Source of the DNA: Streptomyces gilvus | GTDB taxonomy: Bacteria > Actinomycetota > Actinomycetes > Streptomycetales > Streptomycetaceae | Direction of reading: 5' to 3' | NCBI RefSeq assembly: GCF_022513565.1 | Contig: NZ_JAKWBE010000004.1 | Coordinates: forward strand, 1-64,000 | Length of the DNA: 64,000 nt | Part shown: positions 17,087 through 26,196 of the stretch, in pieces | Numbering within the stretch: position 1 is the stretch's first letter | Layout of the letters: the number at the start of each line of letters is the position of its first letter | Translations under genes and position numbers: made by a program | The notes under the pieces: model-generated | Told to the model about the DNA's origin: nothing | Seen by the model: the letters and a program-made list of their open reading frames with translations, nothing else | Database searches by the model: none

Positions 17087-17457
17087 CGAGGCTGACCGGC
17101 AACGCCCTGCGCGTGACCGTCTTCATCGGCGAGAACGACACCTGGCACCACAAGCCCCTCTACTCCGAGATCGTGCACCGCGCCCACGCGGCCGGCCTCG
17201 CCGGAGCCAGCGTCTTCCGCGGCATCGAGGGCTTCGGCGCCTCCTCGCTGATCCACACCTCGCGGCTGCTGTCGATGAGCGAGGACCTGCCGGTCGCGAT
17301 CGTCGTCGTGGACACCGAGGAGCGGATCCGCGCCTTCCTGCCACAGCTCGACGAACTCGTCGACGAGGGCCTGGTGATCCTCGACGACTGCGAGGTCATC
17401 CGGTACGTCGGCCGTGGGGATGATCCCGGCAAAACGGTCACGAAGGGTAAGAAGTAG
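17083..17457 (+). CDS. DUF190 protein of the fluoride operon
   Basis: A 124-residue cytosolic protein with an alpha/beta GlnB-like fold, as known for DUF190. Characteristic stretches are [23 protein letters not shown] and [18 protein letters not shown] 17083 overlaps the crcB stop, and the second crcB follows with its GTG two bases after this stop. Insertion between two Fluc genes suggests a regulatory or partner role in fluoride export, but no biochemical role is established to my knowledge. Confidence 0.85.
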   Translation: MTRLTGNALRVTVFIGENDTWHHKPLYSEIVHRAHAAGLAGASVFRGIEGFGASSLIHTSRLLSMSEDLPVAIVVVDTEERIRAFLPQLDELVDEGLVILDDCEVIRYVGRGDDPGKTVTKGKK

Positions 17458-17459
17458 TT

Positions 17460-17837
17460 GTGAACTGGCTGTTGGTCGTCGCGGGCGCCATGATCGGCGC
17501 CCCGCTGCGGTATCTGACCGACCGGGCGGTCCAGTCGCGGCACGACTCCGTCTTCCCCTGGGGCACCTTCCTGGTGAACGTCTCCGGTTGCCTGATCCTG
17601 GGCCTGCTGACGGGCGCGGTGGCCGAGGGGGCCGCCGGCGGCCATCTGCAGCTGCTGCTGGGAACGGGCCTGTGCGGGGCCCTGACGACGTACTCGACCT
17701 TCTCGTACGAGACCCTGCGGCTGACCGAGACCGGTGCGGAGCTCTACGCTGCCGCCAACGTCGTCGGCAGCGTGACGGCGGGCCTCGGCGCGGCATTTGC
17801 CGGGGTGGCGCTCGCCCGTGCCCTGTGGGGCGGGTGA
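17460..17837 (+). CDS. crcB: Fluoride channel CrcB/Fluc, second subunit
   Basis: A 125-residue four-helix Fluc subunit: GAMIGAPLRYLTD, FPWGTFLVNVSGC and GTGLCGALTTYSTFSYET match the family. It starts at GTG 17460, two bases after the DUF190 stop, with AAGGGTAAG upstream. It is clearly diverged from the first copy (shorter N-terminus, different helix 4), which fits an obligate heterodimer rather than a recent duplicate. Confidence 0.93.
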   Translation: MNWLLVVAGAMIGAPLRYLTDRAVQSRHDSVFPWGTFLVNVSGCLILGLLTGAVAEGAAGGHLQLLLGTGLCGALTTYSTFSYETLRLTETGAELYAAANVVGSVTAGLGAAFAGVALARALWGG

Positions 17838-17906
17838 TGTGACCCCACGCGCGCGTAGTAAGACTGTCTACAGCACTGTCGACCAACCTCCTCAGAACTG
17901 GATTCC

Positions 17907-18743
17907 ATGAGCGTCATCAACGTCGGTCAGGCCGCCGTCCTCGGAGTCGTGGAAGGGCTGACCGAGTTCCTTCCCGTCTCCTCCACCGGACATCTGAAGA
18001 TCGCCGAGGGGCTCATGAGCATCCCCGTCGACGATGACGCCGTCGTCGGCTTCTCGGCCGTCATCCAGGTCGGCGCCATCGCGGCTGTGCTCCTGTACTT
18101 CTTCAAGGACATCGTGCGGATCTGCGCCGCCTGGGGTCGCGGGCTGGTCCACAAGGAGGAGCGCTACCACCACGACTACAAGTTCGCCTGGTGGGTCATC
18201 TACGCGACCATCCCGATCGTGATCGTGGGCCTGGCCGCCAAGCCGCTCATCGAGGGTCCGCTCGCCTCCCTGTGGGTGGTGGCCGCCTCGCTGATCGTCG
18301 GCAGCGGTGTGATGTGGGCGGCGGACCAGATGGGCCGGCACAAGCGCGGTGAGGACGACACCACCTTCAAGGACGCGATGCTGGTGGGCGGCTCGCAGAT
18401 CCTCGCCCTGCTCTTCCCCGGCTTCTCCCGCTCCGGCGCCACCATGTCCACGGCCCTGATCCTGGACCTGGACCGGGTCGCCGCCACCCGGCTCTCCTTC
18501 TTCCTCGGCATCCCCGCCCTCACCGGCGCCGGCCTGTACGAACTCAAGGACGCTCTCGGCACGGGCGTGGGCGCGGCTCCTCTCGCCGTCGGCACGGGCG
18601 TCTCCTTCGTCGTCGCCTACGCCTCGATCGCCTGGCTGCTGAAGTACGTCGCCAAGCACTCCTTCAACGCCTTCGTGGTCTACCGGATCATCGTCGGCGT
18701 GCTGCTGCTCGGACTGCTGGCCACCGGCGGCCTGAGCAGCTGA
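17907..18743 (+). CDS. uppP: Undecaprenyl-diphosphate phosphatase UppP/BacA
   Basis: Integral membrane phosphatase, 278 residues, recycling undecaprenyl diphosphate to the monophosphate carrier for peptidoglycan; higher dosage gives bacitracin tolerance. The two family motifs are present: EGLTEFLPVSSTGHL (residues 16-30) and FPGFSRSGATMSTAL in the second half. The length is usual. The gap from the crcB operon (69 bases) is enough for its own promoter, and a terminator hairpin follows at 18756-18778. Confidence 0.95.
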   Translation: MSVINVGQAAVLGVVEGLTEFLPVSSTGHLKIAEGLMSIPVDDDAVVGFSAVIQVGAIAAVLLYFFKDIVRICAAWGRGLVHKEERYHHDYKFAWWVIYATIPIVIVGLAAKPLIEGPLASLWVVAASLIVGSGVMWAADQMGRHKRGEDDTTFKDAMLVGGSQILALLFPGFSRSGATMSTALILDLDRVAATRLSFFLGIPALTGAGLYELKDALGTGVGAAPLAVGTGVSFVVAYASIAWLLKYVAKHSFNAFVVYRIIVGVLLLGLLATGGLSS

Positions 18744-18755
18744 CCGGCGCGGGGC

Positions 18756-18778
18756 GCGGGGCCGTATTCAGGCCCCGC
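18756..18778 (+). terminator. Terminator after uppP
   Basis: GCGGGGCC-GTATTCA-GGCCCCGC: 8-bp perfect stem with a 7-base loop, 12 bases after the uppP stop. Confidence 0.65.
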
Positions 18779-18843
18779 ACCCCGTGAATCTCTCCTTTCA
18801 CAGCACTTGACATCTCCCGTACGTCACCCGGAGGATCCCTCCC

Positions 18844-19575
18844 GTGAACCTGTCAGACAGCAAGACAGCCAGTCAGGGTCCGCGGCGCGTCAGCGCCATG
18901 GAAGCGGTCCTCGGGCATCTGCGTGCCGCCATCGAGAACGGCGACTACGCGGTGGGGGACAAGCTGCCCTCCGAGGCCGAGCTGTGCCGCACCCTCGAGG
19001 TGAGCCGGCCCGTGCTGCGCGAGGCCCTCAGGGCGCTGCAGACGATGGGCCTGACCGTCTCCAAGACCGGCAAGGGCACCTTCGTCGTCGCCGGCACCGT
19101 CGAGGACCCCACCTTCGGCGACTACGCGGCCAGCGACCTGCTGGAGGTGCGCCGGCACGTGGAGATCCCGGTGGCGGGCTACGCGGCCCAGCGCCGCACG
19201 CCCGAGGACCTGGACCATCTGACGCATCTGCTGGAGCGCATGGAGCGGGAGACCGACACCACCTCCTGGGTCGCCCTCGACACGCTGTTCCACCTCGCCG
19301 TCGCCCAGGCCGCCCAGAACCCGGTCTTCCGCCGGGTCATCGAGGAGATCCGCGACGCACTGGCGCGTCAGTCGGCCTTCCTCAACGAACTGGGCGGACG
19401 CCGCGAGCAGTCCAACCGCGAGCACCGGGCGATCGTCGAGGCGCTGATGGACGGTTCCGAACTCGACGCGGTGGACGCCATGGCGCACCACCTCGACCGC
19501 GTCGAGACGACCCTCACCGACATCGTGCGCCCCACGCGCACGGACCCATCCACGGAAGGCGGACCCGAGGCGTGA
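18844..19575 (+). CDS. GntR-family (FadR subfamily) regulator of the amide/amino-acid locus
   Basis: A 243-residue regulator. The winged helix is at residues 18-80 ([36 protein letters not shown]), followed by an all-helical FCD effector domain with the metal-ligand pattern DTLFHLAVA and [10 protein letters not shown] plus a late [11 protein letters not shown] 18844 is preceded by GGAGGA. The stop overlaps the permease start (GTGA), so it leads the operon and probably controls it in response to an amino acid such as asparagine or aspartate, by inference. Confidence 0.88.
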   Translation: MNLSDSKTASQGPRRVSAMEAVLGHLRAAIENGDYAVGDKLPSEAELCRTLEVSRPVLREALRALQTMGLTVSKTGKGTFVVAGTVEDPTFGDYAASDLLEVRRHVEIPVAGYAAQRRTPEDLDHLTHLLERMERETDTTSWVALDTLFHLAVAQAAQNPVFRRVIEEIRDALARQSAFLNELGGRREQSNREHRAIVEALMDGSELDAVDAMAHHLDRVETTLTDIVRPTRTDPSTEGGPEA

Positions 19576-21023
19576 GCGAGCACCTCACAGAAGAGACGCG
19601 CACAGCGGCCGCACATGTCGACGCCGGAGACGCCGGCTACAGCAAGTCCCTGAAGTCCCGGCACGTCAACATGATCGCCATCGGCGGAGCCATCGGCACC
19701 GGTCTCTTCCTCGGCGCGGGCGGCCGCCTCGCCGACGCCGGCCCCTCCCTGTTCATCGCCTACGCGGTCTGCGGAGTCTTCGCCTTCCTCGTCGTACGCG
19801 CCCTCGGCGAACTCGTCCTGTACCGGCCCTCCTCCGGCGCCTTCGTCTCCTACGCCCGTGAGTTCCTCGGCGAGAAGGGCGCCTACACCGCGGGCTGGAT
19901 GTACTTCCTGAACTGGGCGACCACCGGCATCGCCGACATCACCGCCGTGGCCACCTACACGCACTACTGGGGCATGTTCTCCGACATCCCCCAATGGTTG
20001 ATCGCATTGATCGCCCTCGCCGTCGTGCTGACCGTCAACCTGATCTCGGTCAAGATCTTCGGTGAGCTGGAGTTCTGGTTCGCGATCGTCAAGGTCAGCG
20101 CGCTCGTGGTCTTCATGTGCATCGGCATCTTCCTGCTGGTAACCCAGCATCCCGTCGACGGCGCGCACCCCGGCCCGGCCCTGATCACCGACAACGGCGG
20201 TGTCTTCCCCAACGGCCTGCTGCCCATGCTGCTGATCATCCAGGGCGTCGTCTTCGCCTACGCCTCCGTCGAGCTGGTCGGCGTCGCGGCCGGTGAGACC
20301 GAGAACCCCGAGAAGATCATGCCGAAGGCGATCAACTCGATCATGTGGCGCGTCGGCCTGTTCTACGTCGGCTCGGTCGTCCTGCTGTCGATGCTGCTGC
20401 CCTGGAACAAGTACAGCGCCGCCGAGAGCCCCTTCGTGACCGTGCTCTCCCACATCGGCATCCCCGCGGCCGGCGGCGTGATGAACCTCGTCGTCCTCAC
20501 CGCGGCCATGTCCTCGCTCAACTCCGGCCTGTACTCCACCGGCCGCATCCTGCGCTCCATGGCCATGTCCGGCTCCGCGCCGAAGTTCACCCGCGTGATG
20601 AGCCGCAGCCAGGTCCCGTACGGCGGCATCCTGCTCACCAGCGGTGTCTGTGTCCTGGGTGTCGGCCTCAACTTCGTCGTCCCGGCGGACGCCTTCGAGA
20701 TCGTCCTGAACTTCGCGGCGATCGGCATCCTCTCCACCTGGGGCATGATCATGGTCTGTCACCTGCTCTTCTGGCGGAAGACCCAGAGGGGCGAGCTGAC
20801 CCGCCCCGGCTACCGGCTGCCGGGCTCCCCCTGGACCGAGCTCGTGACGCTGGCCTTCCTCGCCTCCGTCCTGGTCCTCATGTACGCCGACGGAGGCGCC
20901 GGCCGCACCACCGTGCTGTGTCTGCCGCTGATCGTCGGAACGCTGGTCGGCGGATGGTTCGGCATCCGCGGCCGCGTCGGACGCACCTCCACCCGGAACA
21001 CATCGACCGGAGCGGGCGCGTGA
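19572..21023 (+). CDS. APC-superfamily amino acid permease
   Basis: A twelve-helix inner-membrane importer of the amino acid transporter family (AnsP/GabP/CycA type), 483 residues. The N-terminal signature is [20 protein letters not shown], and helix 6-8 features include [20 protein letters not shown]. The GTG at 19572 overlaps the regulator stop. Asparaginase follows 31 bases later, so asparagine or glutamine is the likely cargo; GABA cannot be excluded. Confidence 0.9.
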   Translation: MSEHLTEETRTAAAHVDAGDAGYSKSLKSRHVNMIAIGGAIGTGLFLGAGGRLADAGPSLFIAYAVCGVFAFLVVRALGELVLYRPSSGAFVSYAREFLGEKGAYTAGWMYFLNWATTGIADITAVATYTHYWGMFSDIPQWLIALIALAVVLTVNLISVKIFGELEFWFAIVKVSALVVFMCIGIFLLVTQHPVDGAHPGPALITDNGGVFPNGLLPMLLIIQGVVFAYASVELVGVAAGETENPEKIMPKAINSIMWRVGLFYVGSVVLLSMLLPWNKYSAAESPFVTVLSHIGIPAAGGVMNLVVLTAAMSSLNSGLYSTGRILRSMAMSGSAPKFTRVMSRSQVPYGGILLTSGVCVLGVGLNFVVPADAFEIVLNFAAIGILSTWGMIMVCHLLFWRKTQRGELTRPGYRLPGSPWTELVTLAFLASVLVLMYADGGAGRTTVLCLPLIVGTLVGGWFGIRGRVGRTSTRNTSTGAGA

Positions 21024-21054
21024 CCCACGCGCCGCTCCCTGACAAGAGGCAGTG

Positions 21055-22071
21055 ATGTTCAGCAGTTCCGTCGCGGACGCACCCCAGATCCGTGAGCCCC
21101 TCCACGCCCCCGTCGCCCACCTGATCCGCGGCGGGGTCGTCGAGGGCGTCCACTACGGTTCCGTCGTCGTCCTCGACGCCGACGGGAAGGTCGCCCTCCA
21201 ACTCGGTGACATCGAGGCCGCCTTCTACCCCCGCTCGGCCCTCAAGCCCGTCCAGGCCGTCGCCATGGTCCGGGCCGGGCTGCCGCTCGACGGCGAACTG
21301 CTCTCCCTCACGGCGGCCAGCCACTCCGGCGAGGAACGCCACCTCGCCGGGACCCGGCGGATCCTCGAACTCGCCGGGCTCACCGAGGACCATCTGCGCA
21401 ACGTCCCGGACATGCCGTTCGACCCGGCCGTGCGGGACGCCTGGGTCCGGGAGGGGCGTCAGCCCTCCCGGCTCGTCCAGAACTGCTCCGGCAAGCACGC
21501 GGCGATGCTCTACACGTGCGTGCTCAACGACTGGCCGCTCGAGGGGTACCTCGACCCGGCGCATCCGTTGCAGCAGGCGATCGCCGAGATCGTCGAGGAC
21601 CTCACCGGGCAGCGGATCGCGCGGGTGACGGTCGACGGGTGCGGGGCTCCGCTCTTCTCCGTCTCCCTGCACGGGCTCGCGCGGGCCGCCGCGCGGATCA
21701 CCACGGCGGCTCCCGGCACGCCGGAGGCGCGCGTCGCCGACGCGATGCGTTCTCATCCCGAGATGGCGTCGGGTGCCGGGCGGGATGTCGCCGCGCTGAT
21801 GGCCGCCGTGCCGGGGCTGCTCGCCAAGGACGGCTTCGAGGGCGTTCAGGTCGCCGCGCTGCCGGACGGGCGGGCCGTGGCCGTGAAGATCGCGGACGGG
21901 GCGAACCGGGCGCGGGTGCCGGTGGCTGCCGCCGCGTTGGCGTGGGGCGGGGTTGATCCCGGGCTGCTCGTTCAGTTCCGTGGGGAGGAGCTTCTTGGTG
22001 GCGGCAAGGCGGTCGGGTGCGTGCGGCCCGTTCGTTCGCTGGAGCCGGTTGTCGTGCCGGCTTGCGCCTAA
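21055..22071 (+). CDS. L-asparaginase II family enzyme
   Basis: A 338-residue protein of the asparaginase_II family (the thermolabile type, distinct from E. coli AnsA/AnsB), which deaminates asparagine to aspartate. Conserved blocks include GVVEGVHYGSVVVLDADG, FYPRSALKPVQAVAM, AASHSGEERH and NCSGKHAAML. AAGAGG lies five bases before ATG 21055; the GTG at 21052 is the alternative and adds one residue. It is placed between permease and aspartase, so imported asparagine would be taken to aspartate and then fumarate. Confidence 0.92.
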   Translation: MFSSSVADAPQIREPLHAPVAHLIRGGVVEGVHYGSVVVLDADGKVALQLGDIEAAFYPRSALKPVQAVAMVRAGLPLDGELLSLTAASHSGEERHLAGTRRILELAGLTEDHLRNVPDMPFDPAVRDAWVREGRQPSRLVQNCSGKHAAMLYTCVLNDWPLEGYLDPAHPLQQAIAEIVEDLTGQRIARVTVDGCGAPLFSVSLHGLARAAARITTAAPGTPEARVADAMRSHPEMASGAGRDVAALMAAVPGLLAKDGFEGVQVAALPDGRAVAVKIADGANRARVPVAAAALAWGGVDPGLLVQFRGEELLGGGKAVGCVRPVRSLEPVVVPACA

Positions 22072-22097
22072 GGCTCTGCCAGGTTTCCAGAATCGCG

Positions 22098-22178
22098 GCT
22101 GCGGGCCGGGTGTGGCTGGTCGCGCCCGCGCGGCGGTAGCCGCACCTTGATACAGCCCCGCGCCCCTGAAAGGGGAGC
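22098..22178 (+). repeat. Degenerate Streptomyces intergenic repeat
   Basis: The 144-base gap before aspartase contains GCGGGCCGGGTGTGGCTGGT followed by CGCGC and, further on, ATACAGCCCCGCGCCCCT then GAAAGGGG. I recognise this as a variant of an intergenic element common in Streptomyces chromosomes, here with its middle shortened. The CCCCT/AGGGG part can form a small hairpin. No second copy occurs in this window. Confidence 0.5.
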
Positions 22179-22215
22179 TTCACCTCCGCACCTCAGAAAG
22201 AGGAACCGTACCCTC

Positions 22216-23628
22216 ATGACCACCGTCGTCACCCGTAGCGAACACGATCTGCTCGGCGACCGTGACGTCCCGGCCGATGCCTACTGGGGCGTGCACACCC
22301 TGCGCGCCACCGAGAACTTCCCCATCACCGGGACTCCGATCTCCGCCTACCCGCATCTGATCGACGCGCTGGCCGCCGTCAAGGAAGCGGCCGCGCTCGC
22401 CAACGAGGAACTCGGGCTGCTCGCGCCGGAGAAGGCCGCCGCCATCGTGGAGGCCTGTCGGGAGATCCGGGACGGGAAGCTGCACGAGCAGTTCGTCGTC
22501 GACGTGATCCAGGGGGGTGCGGGGACCTCGACCAACATGAACGCCAACGAGGTCGTCGCCAACCGGGCGTTGGAGTTGCTGGGGCACGAGAGGGGGCAGT
22601 ACCGGTACCTGCACCCCAACGAGGACGTCAACCTGGGGCAGTCGACCAATGACGTCTACCCGACCGCCGTCAAGATAGCGACGGTGTTCGCGGTACATGG
22701 ACTGCTCAAGGCGATGGCTGTACTGCAGGACTCGTTGGCCCGCAAGGCCGTCGAGTTCCGCGATGTGCTCAAGATGGGCCGTACACAGTTGCAGGACGCG
22801 GTCCCGATGACGCTCGGTCAAGAGTTCTCCGCGTATGCCGTCATGATGGACGAGGACCGCCACCGTCTTGACGAGGCCGTCCAGTTGATCCATGAGATCA
22901 ACCTCGGGGCCACGGCCATCGGCACCGGGCTCAACGCCCCGGCCGGGTACGCGGAGGCGGCCCGCCGTCACCTCGCGGCGATCACGGGGCTGCCGCTGGT
23001 CACGGCCGCCAACCTGGTCGAGGCGACCCAGGACTGCGGGGCGTTCGTCCAGATGTCCGGCGTGCTGAAGCGGATCGCCGTCAAGCTGTCGAAGAGCTGC
23101 AACGACCTGCGACTCCTGTCGTCGGGGCCGCGCGCGGGACTCGGGGAGATCAACCTGCCGCCGGTGCAGGCGGGTTCGAGCATCATGCCGGGCAAGGTCA
23201 ACCCGGTGATCCCCGAGGTCGTCAACCAGGTCGCCTTCGAGGTGATCGGCAACGACGTCACCATCACCATGGCCGCCGAGGCCGGTCAGCTGCAGCTGAA
23301 CGCCTTCGAGCCGGTCATCCTGCACTCCCTGTCGGAGTCCGTCACGCACCTGCAGAGCGCGTGCCTCACCCTCGCCGAGCGGTGCGTCGACGGCATCACC
23401 GCCAACACCGAGGCGCTGCGGGCGACCGTGGAGAACTCCATCGGGCTGGTGACCGCCCTGAACCCGCACATCGGGTACACGGCCGCCACCGACATCGCCA
23501 AGGAAGCCCTCGTCACCGGGCGCGGGGTGGCCGAACTCGTCCTGGAGAAGGGCCTGTTGCCGGCCGAGACGCTCGCCGGCCTGCTGCGGCCCGAGGTCGT
23601 CGCCGGCAGCGGCTCCCTCTCGGTCTGA
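22216..23628 (+). CDS. aspA: Aspartate ammonia-lyase (aspartase)
   Basis: Cytosolic tetrameric lyase, 470 residues, converting aspartate to fumarate and ammonia. Fumarase/aspartase superfamily signatures are clear: GGAGTSTNMNANEV (substrate loop), NLGQSTNDVYPTA, GRTQLQDAVP and the catalytic-serine loop GSSIMPGKVNP. Aspartase is favoured over fumarase because of the asparaginase context and the N-terminal EHDLLGDRDVPADAYWGVHT. ATG 22216 has AAAGAGGAA upstream; an earlier in-frame ATG at 22147 lies in the repeat-bearing gap and is unlikely. Confidence 0.93.
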   Translation: MTTVVTRSEHDLLGDRDVPADAYWGVHTLRATENFPITGTPISAYPHLIDALAAVKEAAALANEELGLLAPEKAAAIVEACREIRDGKLHEQFVVDVIQGGAGTSTNMNANEVVANRALELLGHERGQYRYLHPNEDVNLGQSTNDVYPTAVKIATVFAVHGLLKAMAVLQDSLARKAVEFRDVLKMGRTQLQDAVPMTLGQEFSAYAVMMDEDRHRLDEAVQLIHEINLGATAIGTGLNAPAGYAEAARRHLAAITGLPLVTAANLVEATQDCGAFVQMSGVLKRIAVKLSKSCNDLRLLSSGPRAGLGEINLPPVQAGSSIMPGKVNPVIPEVVNQVAFEVIGNDVTITMAAEAGQLQLNAFEPVILHSLSESVTHLQSACLTLAERCVDGITANTEALRATVENSIGLVTALNPHIGYTAATDIAKEALVTGRGVAELVLEKGLLPAETLAGLLRPEVVAGSGSLSV

Positions 23629-23684
23629 CCAACTCCCGACCAGCGGCGACGCGCCGGGACCGGCGCGGAGGCACAATAGTGATC

Positions 23685-24614
23685 ATGACAACGACGTCGT
23701 CCTTCGCCTTCCAGCCGGTCCTGGAGCGCATCGCCGAGGAGATCGAACGCACTCCGGGCCGCGGCCGGCCCGCCGACTACATCCCGGCGCTCGCCGCCTG
23801 CGACCCGCGTCGCTTCGGCATGGCCGTCGCGGAGCTGGACGGGACGGTCTACGGCGTGGGGGACTGGCGCGAGCCGTTCTCCACGCAGTCCATCACCAAG
23901 GTCTTCACCCTCGCCCTCGACCTGGCCCGCGAGGGCGACGAACTGTGGGAGCACGTCGGCCGCGAGCCCTCCGGCAACCCCTTCAACTCCCTGGTCCAGC
24001 TGGAGTACGAGAACGGCATCCCGCGCAATCCCTTCATCAACGCGGGCGCGCTCGTCGTCACCGACCGCCTGCAGAGCCGTACCGGGGACGCGGCCGGCGA
24101 ACTGCTCGGGTTCCTGCGCTCCGAGAGCGGCAACCCGACCCTCGACTTCGACAAGGACGTCGCCGCCTCCGAGGCCGCGCACGGCGACCGCAACGCCGCG
24201 CTCGCCCACTTCATGGCGTCCTACGGCAACATCGACAACCCGGTGCCGGTCCTGCTCGACCAGTACTTCCGGCAGTGCTCGATCAGGGCCTCGTGTGCCG
24301 ACCTCGCCCTGGCCACCACCTTCCTGGCCCGCCACGGCGTCCGCGCCGACGGCACCCGGCTGCTCACCCGCAGCCAGGCCAAGCAGGTCAACGCCGTGAT
24401 GCTGACCTGCGGGACGTACGACGCGGCCGGCGACTTCGCCTACCGCGTCGGCCTGCCCGGCAAGAGCGGTGTCGGCGGCGGCGTCATCGCGGTCGTCCCC
24501 GGCCGGTGCACGCTGTGCGTATGGAGCCCCGGCCTCGACGCGCGCGGCAACTCCGTGGCCGGTGTCGCCGCCCTCGACCGCTTCACCACCCTGACCGGCC
24601 TGTCGGTGTTCTGA
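23685..24614 (+). CDS. glsA: Glutaminase A
   Basis: A 309-residue serine-dependent-fold glutaminase that hydrolyses glutamine to glutamate and ammonia. Signature motifs: FSTQSITKVFTLAL (SxxK-type nucleophile), GNPFNSLVQLEYENGIPRNP, NAGALVVTD and KSGVGGGVIAVVPG. A GTG at 23679 (reading I-M before the chosen start) has better spacing, 7 bases, from GGAGG at 23667-23671, so two more residues are possible. It closes the amide-nitrogen module. Confidence 0.93.
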   Translation: MTTTSSFAFQPVLERIAEEIERTPGRGRPADYIPALAACDPRRFGMAVAELDGTVYGVGDWREPFSTQSITKVFTLALDLAREGDELWEHVGREPSGNPFNSLVQLEYENGIPRNPFINAGALVVTDRLQSRTGDAAGELLGFLRSESGNPTLDFDKDVAASEAAHGDRNAALAHFMASYGNIDNPVPVLLDQYFRQCSIRASCADLALATTFLARHGVRADGTRLLTRSQAKQVNAVMLTCGTYDAAGDFAYRVGLPGKSGVGGGVIAVVPGRCTLCVWSPGLDARGNSVAGVAALDRFTTLTGLSVF

Positions 24615-24792
24615 CCGCGCGCCCCACGTCCCCGGTCACCCAGGAACCCCGTCAGCAACGGCACCAGCACGGACGCACGCAGCGGGGCGTGATCATCGGT
24701 CTCGGGCGCCATCACACGCCGGTCACACACAGGTTCCCGGACCGCACACGGCGCGTCAGGTTCCGGCCACCCGGCGTTGACACGCTGACCGA

Positions 24793-26196
24793 GTGTTGGC
24801 CATGGCATTCCCCGTCGATCTTCGCCGCTGTCAGGTGCTGGGCCTGGCCGGCACCGCCTTCCTCGCGCTGGGCGGTGAGACGGCCGGCGCCCTTCCCGTC
24901 CAGGAACTGCTGGCCCCCGCCAACGTCCGCGCGGCGCTGGGGCTGGTCGGTGTCTACTTCGGTGTCGTCATCCTCATAGCGGCCTGGGTGCTGCTCGGCC
25001 GGCTGGTGCGCGGCGCCGAGCCGCCCGGCCCGCGCTCACTGCTGCTGGTGCTCGCCACCTGGTCGGCACCGCTGCTGATCGCGCCACCCCTGTTCAGCAG
25101 GGACGTCTACAGCTATCTCGCCCAGGGCGCCATGGTCGACGCCCACATCGACGTGTACGCCAACGGACCCGCCCAGCTCGGCGGCCCGCTGGCCGACCAG
25201 GTCGCGCCGCTGTGGCAGCACACCGGAGCGCCGTACGGCCCGGTGTTCCTCGCCGTCGCCTCCCACCTGTCCGACCTGACCCGGGGCCAGTTGCCCGCCG
25301 GTCTCGTCGGGATGCGGCTGGTGGCGCTGCTCGGGGTGGCGCTCATGGCCGCGGCGCTGCCCCGGCTCGCGCGGCACAGCGGAGCCGACCCGGCCGCCGC
25401 GCTCTGGCTCGGCGCCCTCAACCCGCTGGTCCTGCTCCATCTGGTCGCCGGCGCCCACAACGACGCGATCATGCTCGGACTGCTCGGCGTGGGCCTGGTG
25501 GCGGCGCTGGGACGGTGGCCGATCCTGGGAGCCGTACTCGTGACGCTCGCCGCGCTGGTCAAGGCGCCCGCGGCACTCGGTCTGGCCGCGGTGGTGGTCC
25601 TTCAGGTGCGCGCGGGGCGACGACCCGCGAAGGCCGTGCTGACGACCGGTGTCGCCGCCGCGGCCACCACGGTCGCGGCCACGGCCGTCGCCGGCACGGG
25701 GTACGGCTGGATAGGCGCCCTGGACACCCCCGTCTCCGCGCACAACTGGGCGCTGACCAGCCTCCTCGGCCGCGCCACCGGCGCCCTGCTGGAACACCTC
25801 GGCAGCGACCTCGCGCCGCTCGCCCTGCCCGCCTGGCACGTCCTCGGTCTCGCCGTCACCGTGCTGGCGACAGCGGCCATATGGTGGCGGCTGCGGCCCC
25901 GCCCGCTCTACGCGCTGGGCCTGAGCCTCGCCACGGTCGCCGCCTTCGGCCCGGCCATCCGACCCTGGTACGCCCTGTGGGGCCTGTTCCTGATAGCCGC
26001 CGCCGCGCCCACCACCTCGGTACGGCACCGGGTGGCGGCCGTCACGGGCGTACTGGCGCTCGCCACGCTGCCCAGCGGCGGCCCCGTGGACACCGGGCAA
26101 CTGGTGCTGGCGGTCTCCGGGGGCGCGCTGGCCGTGGTGGTCCTCTGGCAGGCCCATCAGGCGGCCCAGGCACCCGTGCTGGGACACGCCGCATGA
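24793..26196 (+). CDS. GT-C polyprenol-phosphate mannosyltransferase-like membrane protein (MptB type)
   Basis: A 467-residue multi-pass membrane glycosyltransferase with about twelve hydrophobic segments. The first large extracytoplasmic loop holds PPLFSRDVYSYLAQGAMV, matching the acidic catalytic motif of alpha-1,6-mannosyltransferases that use polyprenyl-phosphate mannose. The start may be GTG 24793 or ATG 24802; neither has a strong ribosome site. A TTGACA at 24777-24782 lacks a matching -10. The stop overlaps the next GT-C gene (ATGA), so the pair probably acts together on a cell-envelope glycan. Confidence 0.75.
   Translation: MLAMAFPVDLRRCQVLGLAGTAFLALGGETAGALPVQELLAPANVRAALGLVGVYFGVVILIAAWVLLGRLVRGAEPPGPRSLLLVLATWSAPLLIAPPLFSRDVYSYLAQGAMVDAHIDVYANGPAQLGGPLADQVAPLWQHTGAPYGPVFLAVASHLSDLTRGQLPAGLVGMRLVALLGVALMAAALPRLARHSGADPAAALWLGALNPLVLLHLVAGAHNDAIMLGLLGVGLVAALGRWPILGAVLVTLAALVKAPAALGLAAVVVLQVRAGRRPAKAVLTTGVAAAATTVAATAVAGTGYGWIGALDTPVSAHNWALTSLLGRATGALLEHLGSDLAPLALPAWHVLGLAVTVLATAAIWWRLRPRPLYALGLSLATVAAFGPAIRPWYALWGLFLIAAAAPTTSVRHRVAAVTGVLALATLPSGGPVDTGQLVLAVSGGALAVVVLWQAHQAAQAPVLGHAA

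Noticed and set aside
16625..17837. Two crcB genes as a recent duplication or assembly artefact
   Set aside because: The copies differ in length and sequence throughout and flank a DUF190 gene, the usual arrangement for a heterodimeric Fluc channel.
19368..20762. Minus-strand frame of over 460 codons opposite the amino acid permease
   Set aside because: Asp/Gly/His-rich composition with no recognisable fold and no ribosome site; the plus-strand permease explains the sequence.
22180..23676. Minus-strand frame opposite aspartase
   Set aside because: Same shadow effect; aspartase motifs on the plus strand are unmistakable.
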